Positions 15,703 to 24,162 of a stretch of 64,000 nucleotides of DNA are shown here, one piece after another. This stretch comes from Rhodospirillales bacterium 70-18 (GTDB lineage Bacteria > Pseudomonadota > Alphaproteobacteria > Acetobacterales > Acetobacteraceae), in contig MKWE01000014.1 of assembly GCA_001899585.1 (NCBI GenBank), positions 1-64,000 of the forward strand, read 5' to 3'. Numbering within the stretch: the first letter of the stretch is position 1; every line of letters starts with the position of its first letter. The notes beneath the pieces are model-generated. The model made no database searches, had not been told where the DNA came from, and saw only the letters and a program-made list of their open reading frames with translations. The translations under genes and the position numbers were made by a program.

Positions 15703-16922
15703 CCGCGAAGCTGCCGCCCCCCGCGCCCGCCAACCCGCTGGCGGTGCCGCGCGCGCCGCTGCTGCCGCCGACCACGCGCAGCCGCGCCGCCCTCGGGCTG
15801 GCCAGCGCGGCGGCCGAGCGGCGCTTCGCCCTGCAGGTCTGCGCCGCCTGCGCCGCCGTGCAATACCCGCCGCGCGAGGTCTGCCTCGCCTGCCTCGGCC
15901 ACCACCTGCCCTGGCGCGACGTGCCGCGCGAGGGCCGGGTGCTCGCCACCACCACCATCCGCATCAGTGCCGACCCGTATTTCCGTACCCGCACCCCCTG
16001 GCGCATCGGCACGGTGCGGCTGGCCTGCGGCCCGGTGGTGGTCGCCCACCTGCATGGCGACGTGGCCCCCGGGGCGTCGGTGCGCATGACCTTGCGGCTC
16101 GACAAGTCCGGCCAGGGCGTCATGCTGGCGATGCCGGCGGAGGACAGCGCGAACATGCAGGACGACCCCCAGTTGCGCGAGATGACCTGCGACCCGCGCG
16201 GCCGCCGCGTGCTGGTGACCGACGGGCGAAGCGCCGCCGGCCAGGCCATCGCCGCCGCCCTGCAAGCCGCCGGCGCGCGCGAGGTGTTCCTGGGCGTGGC
16301 CGAGCCCTGGCGCCCCCTGCCCGGCCGCGACCGGCTGGCCGGCAGTGCGGTCGACCTCGATTGCACCGACGAGGACAGTGTCCGCCGCTGCGCCGCCAGC
16401 CTCGGCGGGCGGGTGGAAATCCTGGTCAACACCGCCCTGCATGTCCGCCCGGGCGGCATCAGCGCCGGCACCAGCATGGCCACCGCGCGGGCGGAGATGG
16501 AATGCGCCTATTTCGGCCCGCTCCGGCTGGCCCGGCATTTCGGCCCGGCGCTGCGGGCGCGGGCGGCGGACGGCACGCACCCTGCCTGCGCCTGGGTCGG
16601 GCTCGCCTCGGTCTACGGCCTCGCCGCCAACCCGGCGTTCGGCGGCTTCTCGGCCGCCCAGGCGGCGGCGCTCTCGCTGCTGCAAAGCCTGCGCGCCGAA
16701 CTCCGCCCGATCCGCGTGCTGCGCGTGCTGACCGGCCCGGTCGATGACGAATGGCACCAGGCGAACCCGCCGCCCAAGGTCTCCCCCGCCGCCCTCGCCG
16801 CCGCCGTGGTGGGCGCCCTGCGCGACGGGCTGGAGCAGGTGGCGGTGGGCGACGTGGCGCAGGATTTCCTCGCCCGTTTCCGCGACAATCCGGATACGCT
16901 GGCCCGCGAACTCGCCGGCTGA
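15699..16922 (+). CDS. DUF35 OB-fold/zinc-ribbon domain fused to a catalytically degenerate SDR domain
   Basis: A 407-residue two-domain protein. Residues 40-150 are a DUF35 unit: rubredoxin-like zinc ribbon with C48, C51, C62 and C65, followed by an OB fold (EGRVLATTTIRIS...). DUF35 proteins normally bind and activate thiolase-fold partners. Residues 168-400 have the SDR layout, but the active site is lost. The nucleotide loop reads VTDGRSAAG, the NNAG position reads NTAL, and the YxxxK pair is F317 and Q321; only S304 remains. The SDR part is thus probably structural or ligand-binding. The start overlaps the thiolase stop by 4 bp, so a thiolase-DUF35 complex is very likely. Confidence 0.85.
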   Translation: MTAKLPPPAPANPLAVPRAPLLPPTTRSRAALGLASAAAERRFALQVCAACAAVQYPPREVCLACLGHHLPWRDVPREGRVLATTTIRISADPYFRTRTPWRIGTVRLACGPVVVAHLHGDVAPGASVRMTLRLDKSGQGVMLAMPAEDSANMQDDPQLREMTCDPRGRRVLVTDGRSAAGQAIAAALQAAGAREVFLGVAEPWRPLPGRDRLAGSAVDLDCTDEDSVRRCAASLGGRVEILVNTALHVRPGGISAGTSMATARAEMECAYFGPLRLARHFGPALRARAADGTHPACAWVGLASVYGLAANPAFGGFSAAQAAALSLLQSLRAELRPIRVLRVLTGPVDDEWHQANPPPKVSPAALAAAVVGALRDGLEQVAVGDVAQDFLARFRDNPDTLARELAG

Positions 16923-16949
16923 CATGGCAACCCAGGGAGACCGACGCAG

Positions 16950-17720
16950 ATGACCAGCCTCGCCGCCTTCGCCGCCGACCTCGCCGCCGGGCGCATCAGG
17001 GTGGTGGACCTCACCCAGACCCTCTCGCCGGACTTCCCCACCATCGTGCTGCCGCCGCAATTCGGCCAGTGCGCGCCGTTCCGCATGGAGCAGATCTCGC
17101 GCTACGACGCCGACGGCCCGGGCTGGTACTGGAACAACATCACCGTGGGCGAGCACACCGGCACGCATTTCGACGCCCCCGTCCACTGGGTCACCGGCAA
17201 GGACCTGCCCAACAACACGACGGACACGCTGCCGGCCCAGAACCTGGTCGCCCCCGCCTGCGTCATCGACTGCTCGGCCGAGGCCGCCGACAACGGCGAT
17301 TACCTGCTCACCGTCCCGGTGCTGGAGGCGTGGGAGGCGGCGCACGGCCGCATCCCGGCCGGCGCCTGGATCCTGTTCCGCACCGACTGGTCCAAGCGCA
17401 GCGGCGCCGCCTACGCCAACATGCGGGACGACGGCGCGCACACCCCGGGGCCGGACCCGCACGCGGTGCGCTGGATGGTCGGCCGCGGCGCGCTCGGCTT
17501 CGGGGTGGAGACCATCGGCACCGATGCCGGGCAGGCGCACCTGATGGACCCGATGTACCCCGCCCACAGCATGATGCACGGCGCCGGCCGCTACGGCCTG
17601 CAATGCCTGTGCAACCTCGACCAGCTGCCGCCCACCGGCGCCATCGTCATCGCCCCGCCGCTGAAGATTCAGGGCGGCTCCGGCAGCCCGCTGCGGGTGC
17701 TGGCGCTGGTGCCGGCCTGA
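16950..17720 (+). CDS. cyclase-family metal hydrolase (kynurenine formamidase / isatin hydrolase type)
   Basis: A 256-residue cytoplasmic hydrolase. The metal-binding motif HxGTHxDxPxH is complete, with H69, G71, T72, H73, D75, P77 and H79. Known members with this motif hydrolyse N-formylkynurenine, isatin (to isatinate) or related amides and lactams using Mn or Zn. GGGAGA lies upstream of the ATG. In this operon, isatin is a plausible substrate because the neighbouring genes can form and use indole-derived intermediates. That is inference, and kynurenine formamidase activity is the main alternative. Confidence 0.85.
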   Translation: MTSLAAFAADLAAGRIRVVDLTQTLSPDFPTIVLPPQFGQCAPFRMEQISRYDADGPGWYWNNITVGEHTGTHFDAPVHWVTGKDLPNNTTDTLPAQNLVAPACVIDCSAEAADNGDYLLTVPVLEAWEAAHGRIPAGAWILFRTDWSKRSGAAYANMRDDGAHTPGPDPHAVRWMVGRGALGFGVETIGTDAGQAHLMDPMYPAHSMMHGAGRYGLQCLCNLDQLPPTGAIVIAPPLKIQGGSGSPLRVLALVPA

Positions 17721-17722
17721 CC

Positions 17723-18448
17723 ATGCCGCAGGTCGCCGTCGTCACCGGCGGCGCCGGCGGCATCGGCGCCTCGATCAGCCGGCATCTGCTGGCCGCCGGT
17801 ACCCATGTCGTCTGCCTCGACCTCGCGGCGCCGGGCTGGGCGCACCCCAACCTGCACGCCCTGACGGTGGACCTCGCCGACCCGCAGGCCACGCGGGCGG
17901 CGGCGGCCAACATCGCCGCCCGCTTCGCCGTCACCCACCTGATCCACAACGCCGGCGCCATCCGCCCGGCGCTGCTGGAGGAGGCGCGTATCGAGGACCT
18001 GCACGCGCTGACCGACCTGCATCTGGCCGCCCCGCTGCTGCTGGCCCAGGCGGTGCTGCCCGGCATGCGAGCGCGCCGCTTCGGCCGCATCGTGCTGCTC
18101 TCCTCCCGCGCCGCCCTGGGGCTGGCCACCCGCAGCGCCTATGCCGCCACCAAGGCAGGCCTGATCGCGCTGGCCCGCACCTGGGCGCTGGAACTGGCCG
18201 GCGACGGCATCACGGTGAACGCGGTGGCCCCCGGCCCGATCGCCGGCACCGCGATGTTCCACGCCGTGGTCCCCGCCGGCAGCCCCCGCGAGGCCGCCCT
18301 GGCCGCCAGCATCCCGGTGGGGCGGCTCGGCCAGCCGGACGACGTGGCCCGCGCCGTACTGTTCTTCGCCGACCCGGCCAACGGCTTCGTCACCGGCCAG
18401 ACGCTGTTCGTGTGCGGCGGCGCCAGCGTGGGAACGCTCACGGTTTAG
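17723..18448 (+). CDS. short-chain dehydrogenase/reductase
   Basis: A 241-residue classical SDR with intact active site: TGGAGGIG nucleotide loop at residues 8-15, HNAG at 75-78, catalytic S128, Y140 and K144, and the VAPGPIAG loop. It starts 2 nt after the cyclase stop and is the last gene of the nine-gene operon. The intact catalytic residues contrast with the dead SDR domain of the 15699-16922 product. It probably oxidises or reduces an alcohol/ketone intermediate of the pathway, such as dioxindole to isatin, but the substrate is unknown. Confidence 0.9.
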   Translation: MPQVAVVTGGAGGIGASISRHLLAAGTHVVCLDLAAPGWAHPNLHALTVDLADPQATRAAAANIAARFAVTHLIHNAGAIRPALLEEARIEDLHALTDLHLAAPLLLAQAVLPGMRARRFGRIVLLSSRAALGLATRSAYAATKAGLIALARTWALELAGDGITVNAVAPGPIAGTAMFHAVVPAGSPREAALAASIPVGRLGQPDDVARAVLFFADPANGFVTGQTLFVCGGASVGTLTV

Positions 18449-18462
18449 GCGGGCGCGCCCCC

Positions 18463-20586
18463 TCACTCGTACCGGAGCGCCTCGATGGGGTCGAGCCGCG
18501 CCGCCTTGCGCGCCGGGTAGTAGCCGAAAAAGATGCCCACCGCCGCCGAGAACAGGAACCCGCCGGCGATCGCGGTCGGCGACACCGGCGCCGGCCAGCC
18601 CGCGAGCAGCGAGATGCCCTCGGACAGCGCCACCCCGATCACGATGCCGACGACCCCGCCGCTGACGCTGATCAGCACCGCCTCCACCAGGAATTGCAGC
18701 AGCACGTGCAGCCGTCGCGCCCCGATCGCCATGCGCAGCCCGATCTCGCGGGTGCGCTCGGTCACCGACACCAGCAGGATGTTCATGATGCCGATGCCAC
18801 CCACCAGCAGCGAGACCGACGCCACCGCGGCCAGCAGAAGCGCCATGATCCGGCTGCTGCCCTCGGCGGTCTCGGCGATCTGGCTCAGGTTGCGCACCGA
18901 GAAATCGGCGGTCTCCCCGGGCCGGATGCGATGGCGGCGGCGCAGCGTCTCGGTCACCTGCCGGATCGCCGGCTGCACGGCATCGGCGCGGGCCGCCTGG
19001 ATGTATATCTGGTTGACGAAGCCGAGCAGCCGCGCCTGCAAACCGTAGGGGTTGGGCGGCGCCAGGTAGGCCCAGTTCAACGGCGCCTGCTGCGCGCTCG
19101 GCGCCGCGACGCCGAGCACCTTGCGCTCGGCGGTGCTGAACGGAACCATCACCACGTCGTCCTGGTCCTGGCCGAACGCCGTCTGCCCTTTGGCCGCCAG
19201 CAGGCCCACCACCCGCAGCGGCACACCCCTGACATGGACCAGCGCGCCGACCGGGTTCTCGCCGCCACCGAATAACTGCTGGGCGACCGTGCGGCCGAGC
19301 AGCACGACCAGCGCCGCCCTGTCGTCGTCGTCGGGCGTGATCGCCCGGCCGGCCTCGATCTGCCAGTTGGTCACCGGCGGGTAATTGGCGCTGACGCCCT
19401 GGATGGAGGTGGACCAGTTGCGGTTGCCATACTGCACCTGCCCGCCCTGGCGGATCAGGTAGCTGACGCTGGCCACCGCCGGGTCCTCGCGCCGGATCGC
19501 CTGTGCATCGCCGACCGTGATCGTCGAGGCACTGCCGGACCCGCCGCGCGCCCCGCCCGCCGTGGCCGCGCCCGGCACCACCACCAGCAGGTTGGTGCCG
19601 AGGCTCTCGATCTGCCTGCGCACCGCCTCGTTGGCGCCCTGGCCGACCGCGACCATCACGATCAGCGCCGCCACCCCGATGAACACGCCCAGCATGGTCA
19701 GCGCCGAGCGCATCCGGTTACGCCCGATCGCCTGCATGGCGGCGGCCAGGATCATCAGCCCGAACGCCCACACCGCCCCCACGCCGCGGGCCGTGGCCGC
19801 CGCGGTATCGCCGGGCGCGGCCGCACGCGTGGCCACCGGCGGCCGCGCCGGCCACGCCGCCCGCACGTCCGAGGCGATCTCGCCGTCGCGCATGGTCACC
19901 ACGCGGTCGGCATAGGCCGCGATGTCGGCCTCATGGGTGACCACGACGATGGTCACCCCGCGCTCGCGGTTCAGCGACACCAGCGTGTCCATGATCTCGT
20001 GCGACGTGCGCGAGTCGAGGTTGCCGGTCGGCTCGTCGGCCAGCAGCAGGCTGGGCGTGTTGATCAGCGCGCGGGCGATGGCGACGCGCTGCTGCTGGCC
20101 GCCGGAAAGCTGGCCCGGCGTGTTGCGCTCACGCGCCGTGAGGCCGAGCAGGGCCAGCGCCGCGCGGGCACGCGCCAGCCGTGGCCCGCGCCGCACCGGA
20201 CCGGCGCTGGCATAGAACAGCGGCAGGGCGACGTTCTCCAGCGCGCTGGTGCGCGCCAGCAGGTTGAAGCTCTGGAACACGAAGCCCAACCGGTCGCTGC
20301 GGATGCGCGCCAACTCCGGCTCGCCCAGCCCCGCCACGTCCATCCCCTCGAACAGGTAGCGGCCGCTGCCGGGCCGGTCGAGGCAGCCGAGCAGCGCCAT
20401 CAGCGTCGATTTGCCGGAGCCCGACGCCCCCATGATGGCGACGAACTCGCCGCGCCGGATCTCCAGGCTGACATTGTTCAGGGCGTGCACATCCACGCCG
20501 CCGACATGGTACGTCCTGCTGGCGTTCTCGACGCGGATGACCGGATCTGGCCGGGTGACATCCCGCCGGGCGGTGGGGTCTGGCAT
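18463..20586 (-). CDS. MacB-like ABC transporter (fused ATPase-permease)
   Basis: A 707-residue inner-membrane protein. Residues 1-245 form an ABC ATPase with Walker A GASGSGKS (about 53-60), [15 protein letters not shown] and DEPTGNLD. A membrane helix follows near 270-325. A large periplasmic domain comes next, and then three C-terminal helices of the FtsX type with [21 protein letters not shown]. This is the MacB architecture used for export of macrolides, peptides or siderophores through MacA and an outer-membrane channel. The adaptor gene lies 13 bp upstream. No TolC-like gene is present, so the channel must be encoded elsewhere. Confidence 0.92.
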   Translation of the reverse strand: MPDPTARRDVTRPDPVIRVENASRTYHVGGVDVHALNNVSLEIRRGEFVAIMGASGSGKSTLMALLGCLDRPGSGRYLFEGMDVAGLGEPELARIRSDRLGFVFQSFNLLARTSALENVALPLFYASAGPVRRGPRLARARAALALLGLTARERNTPGQLSGGQQQRVAIARALINTPSLLLADEPTGNLDSRTSHEIMDTLVSLNRERGVTIVVVTHEADIAAYADRVVTMRDGEIASDVRAAWPARPPVATRAAAPGDTAAATARGVGAVWAFGLMILAAAMQAIGRNRMRSALTMLGVFIGVAALIVMVAVGQGANEAVRRQIESLGTNLLVVVPGAATAGGARGGSGSASTITVGDAQAIRREDPAVASVSYLIRQGGQVQYGNRNWSTSIQGVSANYPPVTNWQIEAGRAITPDDDDRAALVVLLGRTVAQQLFGGGENPVGALVHVRGVPLRVVGLLAAKGQTAFGQDQDDVVMVPFSTAERKVLGVAAPSAQQAPLNWAYLAPPNPYGLQARLLGFVNQIYIQAARADAVQPAIRQVTETLRRRHRIRPGETADFSVRNLSQIAETAEGSSRIMALLLAAVASVSLLVGGIGIMNILLVSVTERTREIGLRMAIGARRLHVLLQFLVEAVLISVSGGVVGIVIGVALSEGISLLAGWPAPVSPTAIAGGFLFSAAVGIFFGYYPARKAARLDPIEALRYE

Positions 20587-20599
20587 CGCCCGGCGCAGG

Positions 20600-21850
20600 C
20601 TACAGCCGCGGCGAGGGCAGCGCGGCGCGTGTGCCGGAGGCGGCGCCGCGCTGCTCGGACATGATCGCCTGGTCGCCTGGCTTCACCTCGCCCGACACCA
20701 GCTCGGTGTAGCGGTCGTCGTCGAGGCCGAGCACCACCGGCACCGCCACCGCCCGCCCGTTGCGCAGCAGCCACAGCCGCGCCTGCGCCTGCGTGCCGTT
20801 CGCGGCGGCGGGGCCGGCCGCCGCCACGCCGCCCGGGGCGTAGCGCAGCGCCTGGTCGGGCACGCGCACCACGTCCGTCCGCTCGTCAATGACGATCTGG
20901 GTGGAGGCCGTCATGCCCGGCTTCAGCGCGAGGTCGGCGTTGGCCACGCCCACCACCACATCGTAGGTGACCACGTTTTGAACCGTCTGCGGCGACTGGC
21001 GGACCTGCACCACCTTCCCCGCGAACACGCGCCCGGGATAGGCATCCACGGTGAACATCGCCCGGCCGCCTTCCTTGACGGCCCCGATGTCGCTCTCGCT
21101 GACATTGGTGTCCACCTGCATCCGGGTGAGGTCCGTGGCGATCAGGAACAGCGTCGGCGTCTGGAAGGTCGCCGCGACCGTCTGCCCCATGGTGACGTTG
21201 CGCGACACCACGGTGCCGTCCACCGGCGAGACGATGTCGGTGTAGCCGAGGTTGACCTTCGCCGCGTCGAGCAGCGCCTGCCGCAGCTCGATGGTCGCCT
21301 GGTCGAGCGCGATCTGCGCCTGCGCCTGCTCATACAGGCTTCTGGCGCTGTCGGCCGCGTCCTGGGAGGTGTAACTGCGGGCGGCGAGCGAGGCGTTGCG
21401 GTCGGTGGTGAGCTTCGTATAGGCGAGCGTCGCCTTGTCCTTGTCGAGCTGCGCCAGCGCGATATCCAGGTTGGCCTTGTTCTGGTCGACCACGGACTGA
21501 TAGGGGCGCGGGTCGATCTTGGCGCAGATCTGGCCCTTCCTCACCTGGGTGTTGTAGTCGCAGAACAGCTGCTGAATGACGCCGGAAATATACGAGCCGA
21601 CGATGATGGTCAGCACCGGGTTCACGGTCCCGGTCGCGGTGACGGTCTGGGTCACCGCGCCGCGCGTGATCGGCGCGGTGGTGTAGCTCACCGCCGCCGG
21701 CCCACGGGTCGCCCACCAGGCGACCGGCGCCATCGCGAGCGCCAGCAGCAGCGCCGCCCCGGCGGCCCAGCGGCGGCGGGCGCGGCGGCGGATCGCCAGT
21801 TCCGGTGACGGGTCCGCAGGCGGCGCCGCCTGGCTTGCGTTCTGCTGCAT
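20600..21850 (-). CDS. MacA-like periplasmic adaptor (HlyD family) of an efflux pump
   Basis: A 416-residue membrane-anchored adaptor. It has an Arg-rich cytoplasmic start (residues 20-28), one membrane helix (about 29-48), a lipoyl/barrel-sandwich half motif (GTVNPVLTIIVGSYISG), a long alpha-helical hairpin (about 120-210), and the second half motif IVSPVDGTVVSRNV. A beta-barrel domain and a C-terminal domain follow. The chosen ATG (21848-21850) starts just before the Arg-rich stretch. The frame is open upstream through the 15-bp repeat block, but that extension is low-complexity and unlikely to be translated. It is the first gene of the macAB-like pair. Confidence 0.9.
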   Translation of the reverse strand: MQQNASQAAPPADPSPELAIRRRARRRWAAGAALLLALAMAPVAWWATRGPAAVSYTTAPITRGAVTQTVTATGTVNPVLTIIVGSYISGVIQQLFCDYNTQVRKGQICAKIDPRPYQSVVDQNKANLDIALAQLDKDKATLAYTKLTTDRNASLAARSYTSQDAADSARSLYEQAQAQIALDQATIELRQALLDAAKVNLGYTDIVSPVDGTVVSRNVTMGQTVAATFQTPTLFLIATDLTRMQVDTNVSESDIGAVKEGGRAMFTVDAYPGRVFAGKVVQVRQSPQTVQNVVTYDVVVGVANADLALKPGMTASTQIVIDERTDVVRVPDQALRYAPGGVAAAGPAAANGTQAQARLWLLRNGRAVAVPVVLGLDDDRYTELVSGEVKPGDQAIMSEQRGAASGTRAALPSPRL

Positions 21851-21927
21851 CACCGCACCTGCTCGTCCCCGATGGGCGTGCACCAGTAATGAACCGCGCC
21901 CCGCCCTGGCGCAATGTCGGTGCCTGC

Positions 21928-22017
21928 CACGTGGACAGGCCCCACTTGAACAGGTCCCACGTGGACAGGCCCCACTTGGACAGGTCCCGCGTGGACAGGC
22001 CCCGCGTGGACAGGCTT
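21928..22017. repeat. six tandem 15-bp repeats in the divergent intergenic region
   Basis: Six head-to-tail units with consensus CRCKTGRACAGGYCC begin at 21928, 21943, 21958, 21973, 21988 and 22003. Odd and even copies alternate (CACGTGGACAGGCCC versus CACTTGGACAGGTCC) in the first four. This indicates an older 30-bp unit that duplicated. The block lies between the divergent macA-like and decarboxylase genes. It may be an operator array or a slippage-prone spacer. Confidence 0.75.
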
Positions 22018-22064
22018 CGGGCCATCGCCTAGCGTTTCCGGCGAAAACAGGCACGGGGGACGCC

Positions 22065-23306
22065 ATGGCCGAGACATTTCCGCACACCGGCCGCTCCCGC
22101 GCGGAGATCGAGGCCGCCCTGGCCAGCATGCACGCGGGCGATGCCGACTGGCGCGGCGGGCGGGTGCCGCTCTATGTGTTCGGCGCCACCGCCGAGGTGG
22201 CCGAAATCGGCCGCGACGCCTTCATGGCCTATTTCACCGAGAACGCGCTGGGCGCCAAACGCGCCTTCACCAGCCTGAAGCGGATGGAGGAGGCGGTGGT
22301 GGCCATGTGCCTCGACCTGTTCCACGGCCCGGCCGGCTCGGTCGGCAACATGACCTCCGGCGGCACCGAGAGCATCGTGATGGCGGTGAAGGCGTGCCGC
22401 GACTGGTCGCGCGCGCGGCGCGGCGATCCGGCCCATCGCGGCAACCTGGTGCTGCCGGTCACCGCCCACCCGGCCTTCGACAAGGCGGCCCGGCTGATGG
22501 ACCTGGAGGTGCGCCGGGTGCCGGTCGCGGCCGACCTGCGCGCCGACCCGGCGGCGATGGCGGCGGCGATGGACGAGGACACCATCCTGCTGGTCGGCTC
22601 CGTCCCCTGCTTCCCCTACGGCGTGGTGGACCCGCTGCCGGCGCTGTCGGAACTGGCGCTGTCGCGCGGCGTGTGGCTGCATGTGGATGCCTGCGTCGGC
22701 GGCTATTTCGCCCCGTTCGCCCGCGCCCTCGGCCGGCCGATCCCGGAATTCGACTTCGCGCTGCCGGGCGTCGCCTCGCTGTCGGCCGATCTGCACAAAT
22801 TCGGCTTCTGCCCGAAACCCGCCTCCACCGTGTTCTACCGCGATGCCGGGCGGGCGGCGGCCCAGGTGTTCGACCTGGATGTCTGGCCGAACGGCCGCTT
22901 CACCACCGCCACCCTGGTCGGCACCCGGCCGGGCGGGGCGGTGGCGGCGGCCTGGGCGGTGCTGACCTTCCTGGGGCGCGAGGGCTACATGGCGATCGCC
23001 GAGCGGATGCTGGCGATGCGCGACGCCTATGTCGCGGGCATCGAGGCGATCCCCGGACTGCGCCTCCACAGCCCTCCTGACCTGTCGATTCTGGCCTTCG
23101 GAACCCCGGAAAAGGACATGAACAGCGTCGCAAACGGCATGCAGGCGCGCGGCTGGGTGCCCGGCATGACGCGCGAGCCGCCGGGGCTGCACCTGATGAT
23201 GTCGCTGCTGCACGAACCGGCCCGCCCGGCCTATCTGCGCGACCTCGCCGCGGCGGTGGCGGAAGCCGCGCCGGCGCGCGGGGCGGCCGTGCGGGCGGTG
23301 TACTGA
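22065..23306 (+). CDS. PLP-dependent decarboxylase/lyase (group II, sphingosine-1-phosphate lyase-like)
   Basis: A 413-residue fold-type I PLP enzyme. MTSGGTESIVMAVKACRD is the cofactor phosphate-binding region, HVDACVGGYFAPF carries the Asp that contacts the pyridine nitrogen, and SADLHKFGFCPK contains the Schiff-base lysine K245. The pattern is closer to sphingosine-phosphate lyase and archaeal tyrosine/aspartate decarboxylases than to glutamate decarboxylase. It is encoded alone, divergent from macA and convergent with the 23411-24049 gene. The amine or phosphoamine substrate cannot be deduced. Confidence 0.87.
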   Translation: MAETFPHTGRSRAEIEAALASMHAGDADWRGGRVPLYVFGATAEVAEIGRDAFMAYFTENALGAKRAFTSLKRMEEAVVAMCLDLFHGPAGSVGNMTSGGTESIVMAVKACRDWSRARRGDPAHRGNLVLPVTAHPAFDKAARLMDLEVRRVPVAADLRADPAAMAAAMDEDTILLVGSVPCFPYGVVDPLPALSELALSRGVWLHVDACVGGYFAPFARALGRPIPEFDFALPGVASLSADLHKFGFCPKPASTVFYRDAGRAAAQVFDLDVWPNGRFTTATLVGTRPGGAVAAAWAVLTFLGREGYMAIAERMLAMRDAYVAGIEAIPGLRLHSPPDLSILAFGTPEKDMNSVANGMQARGWVPGMTREPPGLHLMMSLLHEPARPAYLRDLAAAVAEAAPARGAAVRAVY

Positions 23307-23347
23307 GGCGTTCGGCAGGCGTCGAGAAGCGGACGAGGGCCTGAGCG

Positions 23348-23393
23348 CCGCCCGCACCCGCCGAGGGCCAAGCCTCCGGCGGGGTGCGGGCGG
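23348..23393. terminator. bidirectional hairpin terminator between convergent genes
   Basis: A strong stem pairs CCGCCCGCACCCGCCG (23348-23363) with CGGCGGGGTGCGGGCGG (23377-23393), 16 pairs with a single bulged G and a 13-nt loop. It sits between the stop codons of two convergent genes. There is no T-run on either strand, so termination is probably factor-assisted. Confidence 0.6.
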
Positions 23394-23410
23394 TATTCAG
23401 GCCGCCGGCA

Positions 23411-24049
23411 TCAGGCGAAGATGCGCTTGAAGATGTTCGGCTTGCTGAACTTGATGGTCGGGCGGAACTGGATGCGCCCCTCGCTGGCCCGGCCGAGTTC
23501 CACGCCCCCCAGCCCGCGCGCGTATTTGTGCTTGCCGGCGGAGCCGTCCTTGGCGAAGGAATCCACCGCCCCGAGATAGCCGTAGAAGGTGCAGAACTTG
23601 TAGCCGCGGGTGTACATCTCGTCGGCGATCAGCCGCGCGAAGGGCGGCCCCTCCACCTCCGGGTCGCTGCCGACCACGCCGGTCTCGGCGCTGTGGCAGT
23701 TGAAGCACTTGATCTTGCCGGCGAAGGTCTTGCGCAGGCCGCTGGCGATGATGCGGTCCACCACGGTGTGGTAATCCACCCGCTCGCCGCCGCGCCCGCC
23801 CTCGATGGAGCGGAAGCCGGGCATGCCATGGCCACGGATATACACCTGCCCCTCGCTCAGCCCGGCCAGGAACGGCGCCTTCTTGCCGTCGTACCAGACC
23901 TCGACGGCCATGTTGCCCTTCTCGATCTCGCGGTCGATCTCGATCTGGTTCTTTTTCATGCTGCCCTGCATGTTGCCGTATTCCATCTGGGCAAACAGCG
24001 CCTGCGGACCGTTCACGTCGAACGGCATGTAGAAAACCTTGTCAGTCAT
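23411..24049 (-). CDS. uncharacterised protein with HG and C motifs suggestive of a caspase-like (clan CD) fold
   Basis: A 212-residue soluble protein with no signal peptide or membrane helix; AGGAAG precedes its ATG. I do not recognise a named family. A strand followed by His-Gly occurs in QVYIRGHGMPG, and about 40 residues later a hydrophobic strand ends in Cys (KIKCFNCHSAETG). This order resembles the His-Gly / Cys dyad of clan CD cysteine peptidases and their inactive relatives. CFNCH also fits the CXXCH haem motif, but without export a c-type cytochrome is unlikely. The C-terminus is basic and aromatic (KFSKPNIFKRIFA). It is separated from the HAD gene by 113 bp. Confidence 0.75.
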   Translation of the reverse strand: MTDKVFYMPFDVNGPQALFAQMEYGNMQGSMKKNQIEIDREIEKGNMAVEVWYDGKKAPFLAGLSEGQVYIRGHGMPGFRSIEGGRGGERVDYHTVVDRIIASGLRKTFAGKIKCFNCHSAETGVVGSDPEVEGPPFARLIADEMYTRGYKFCTFYGYLGAVDSFAKDGSAGKHKYARGLGGVELGRASEGRIQFRPTIKFSKPNIFKRIFA

Positions 24050-24162
24050 GATGCTTCCTGAGCCCGGTGTGGAGGATTCCGCACCTGTTTCGTACCGGCA
24101 CAGGTGTCACAGGATATTACCGCGCCGCTAAACAATGGGAAGGCCCAGCAGACCGCTGGCGC

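Noticed and set aside
21851-22129. N-terminal extension of the MacA-like protein with CPRG-type repeats
   Set aside because: It is the translation of the 15-bp repeat block. The membrane anchor and its Arg-rich flank start at the later ATG.
23690-23710. CXXCH haem c motif in the 23411-24049 product
   Set aside because: The protein has no signal peptide, so cytochrome c maturation in the periplasm would not reach it; the motif is probably coincidental.
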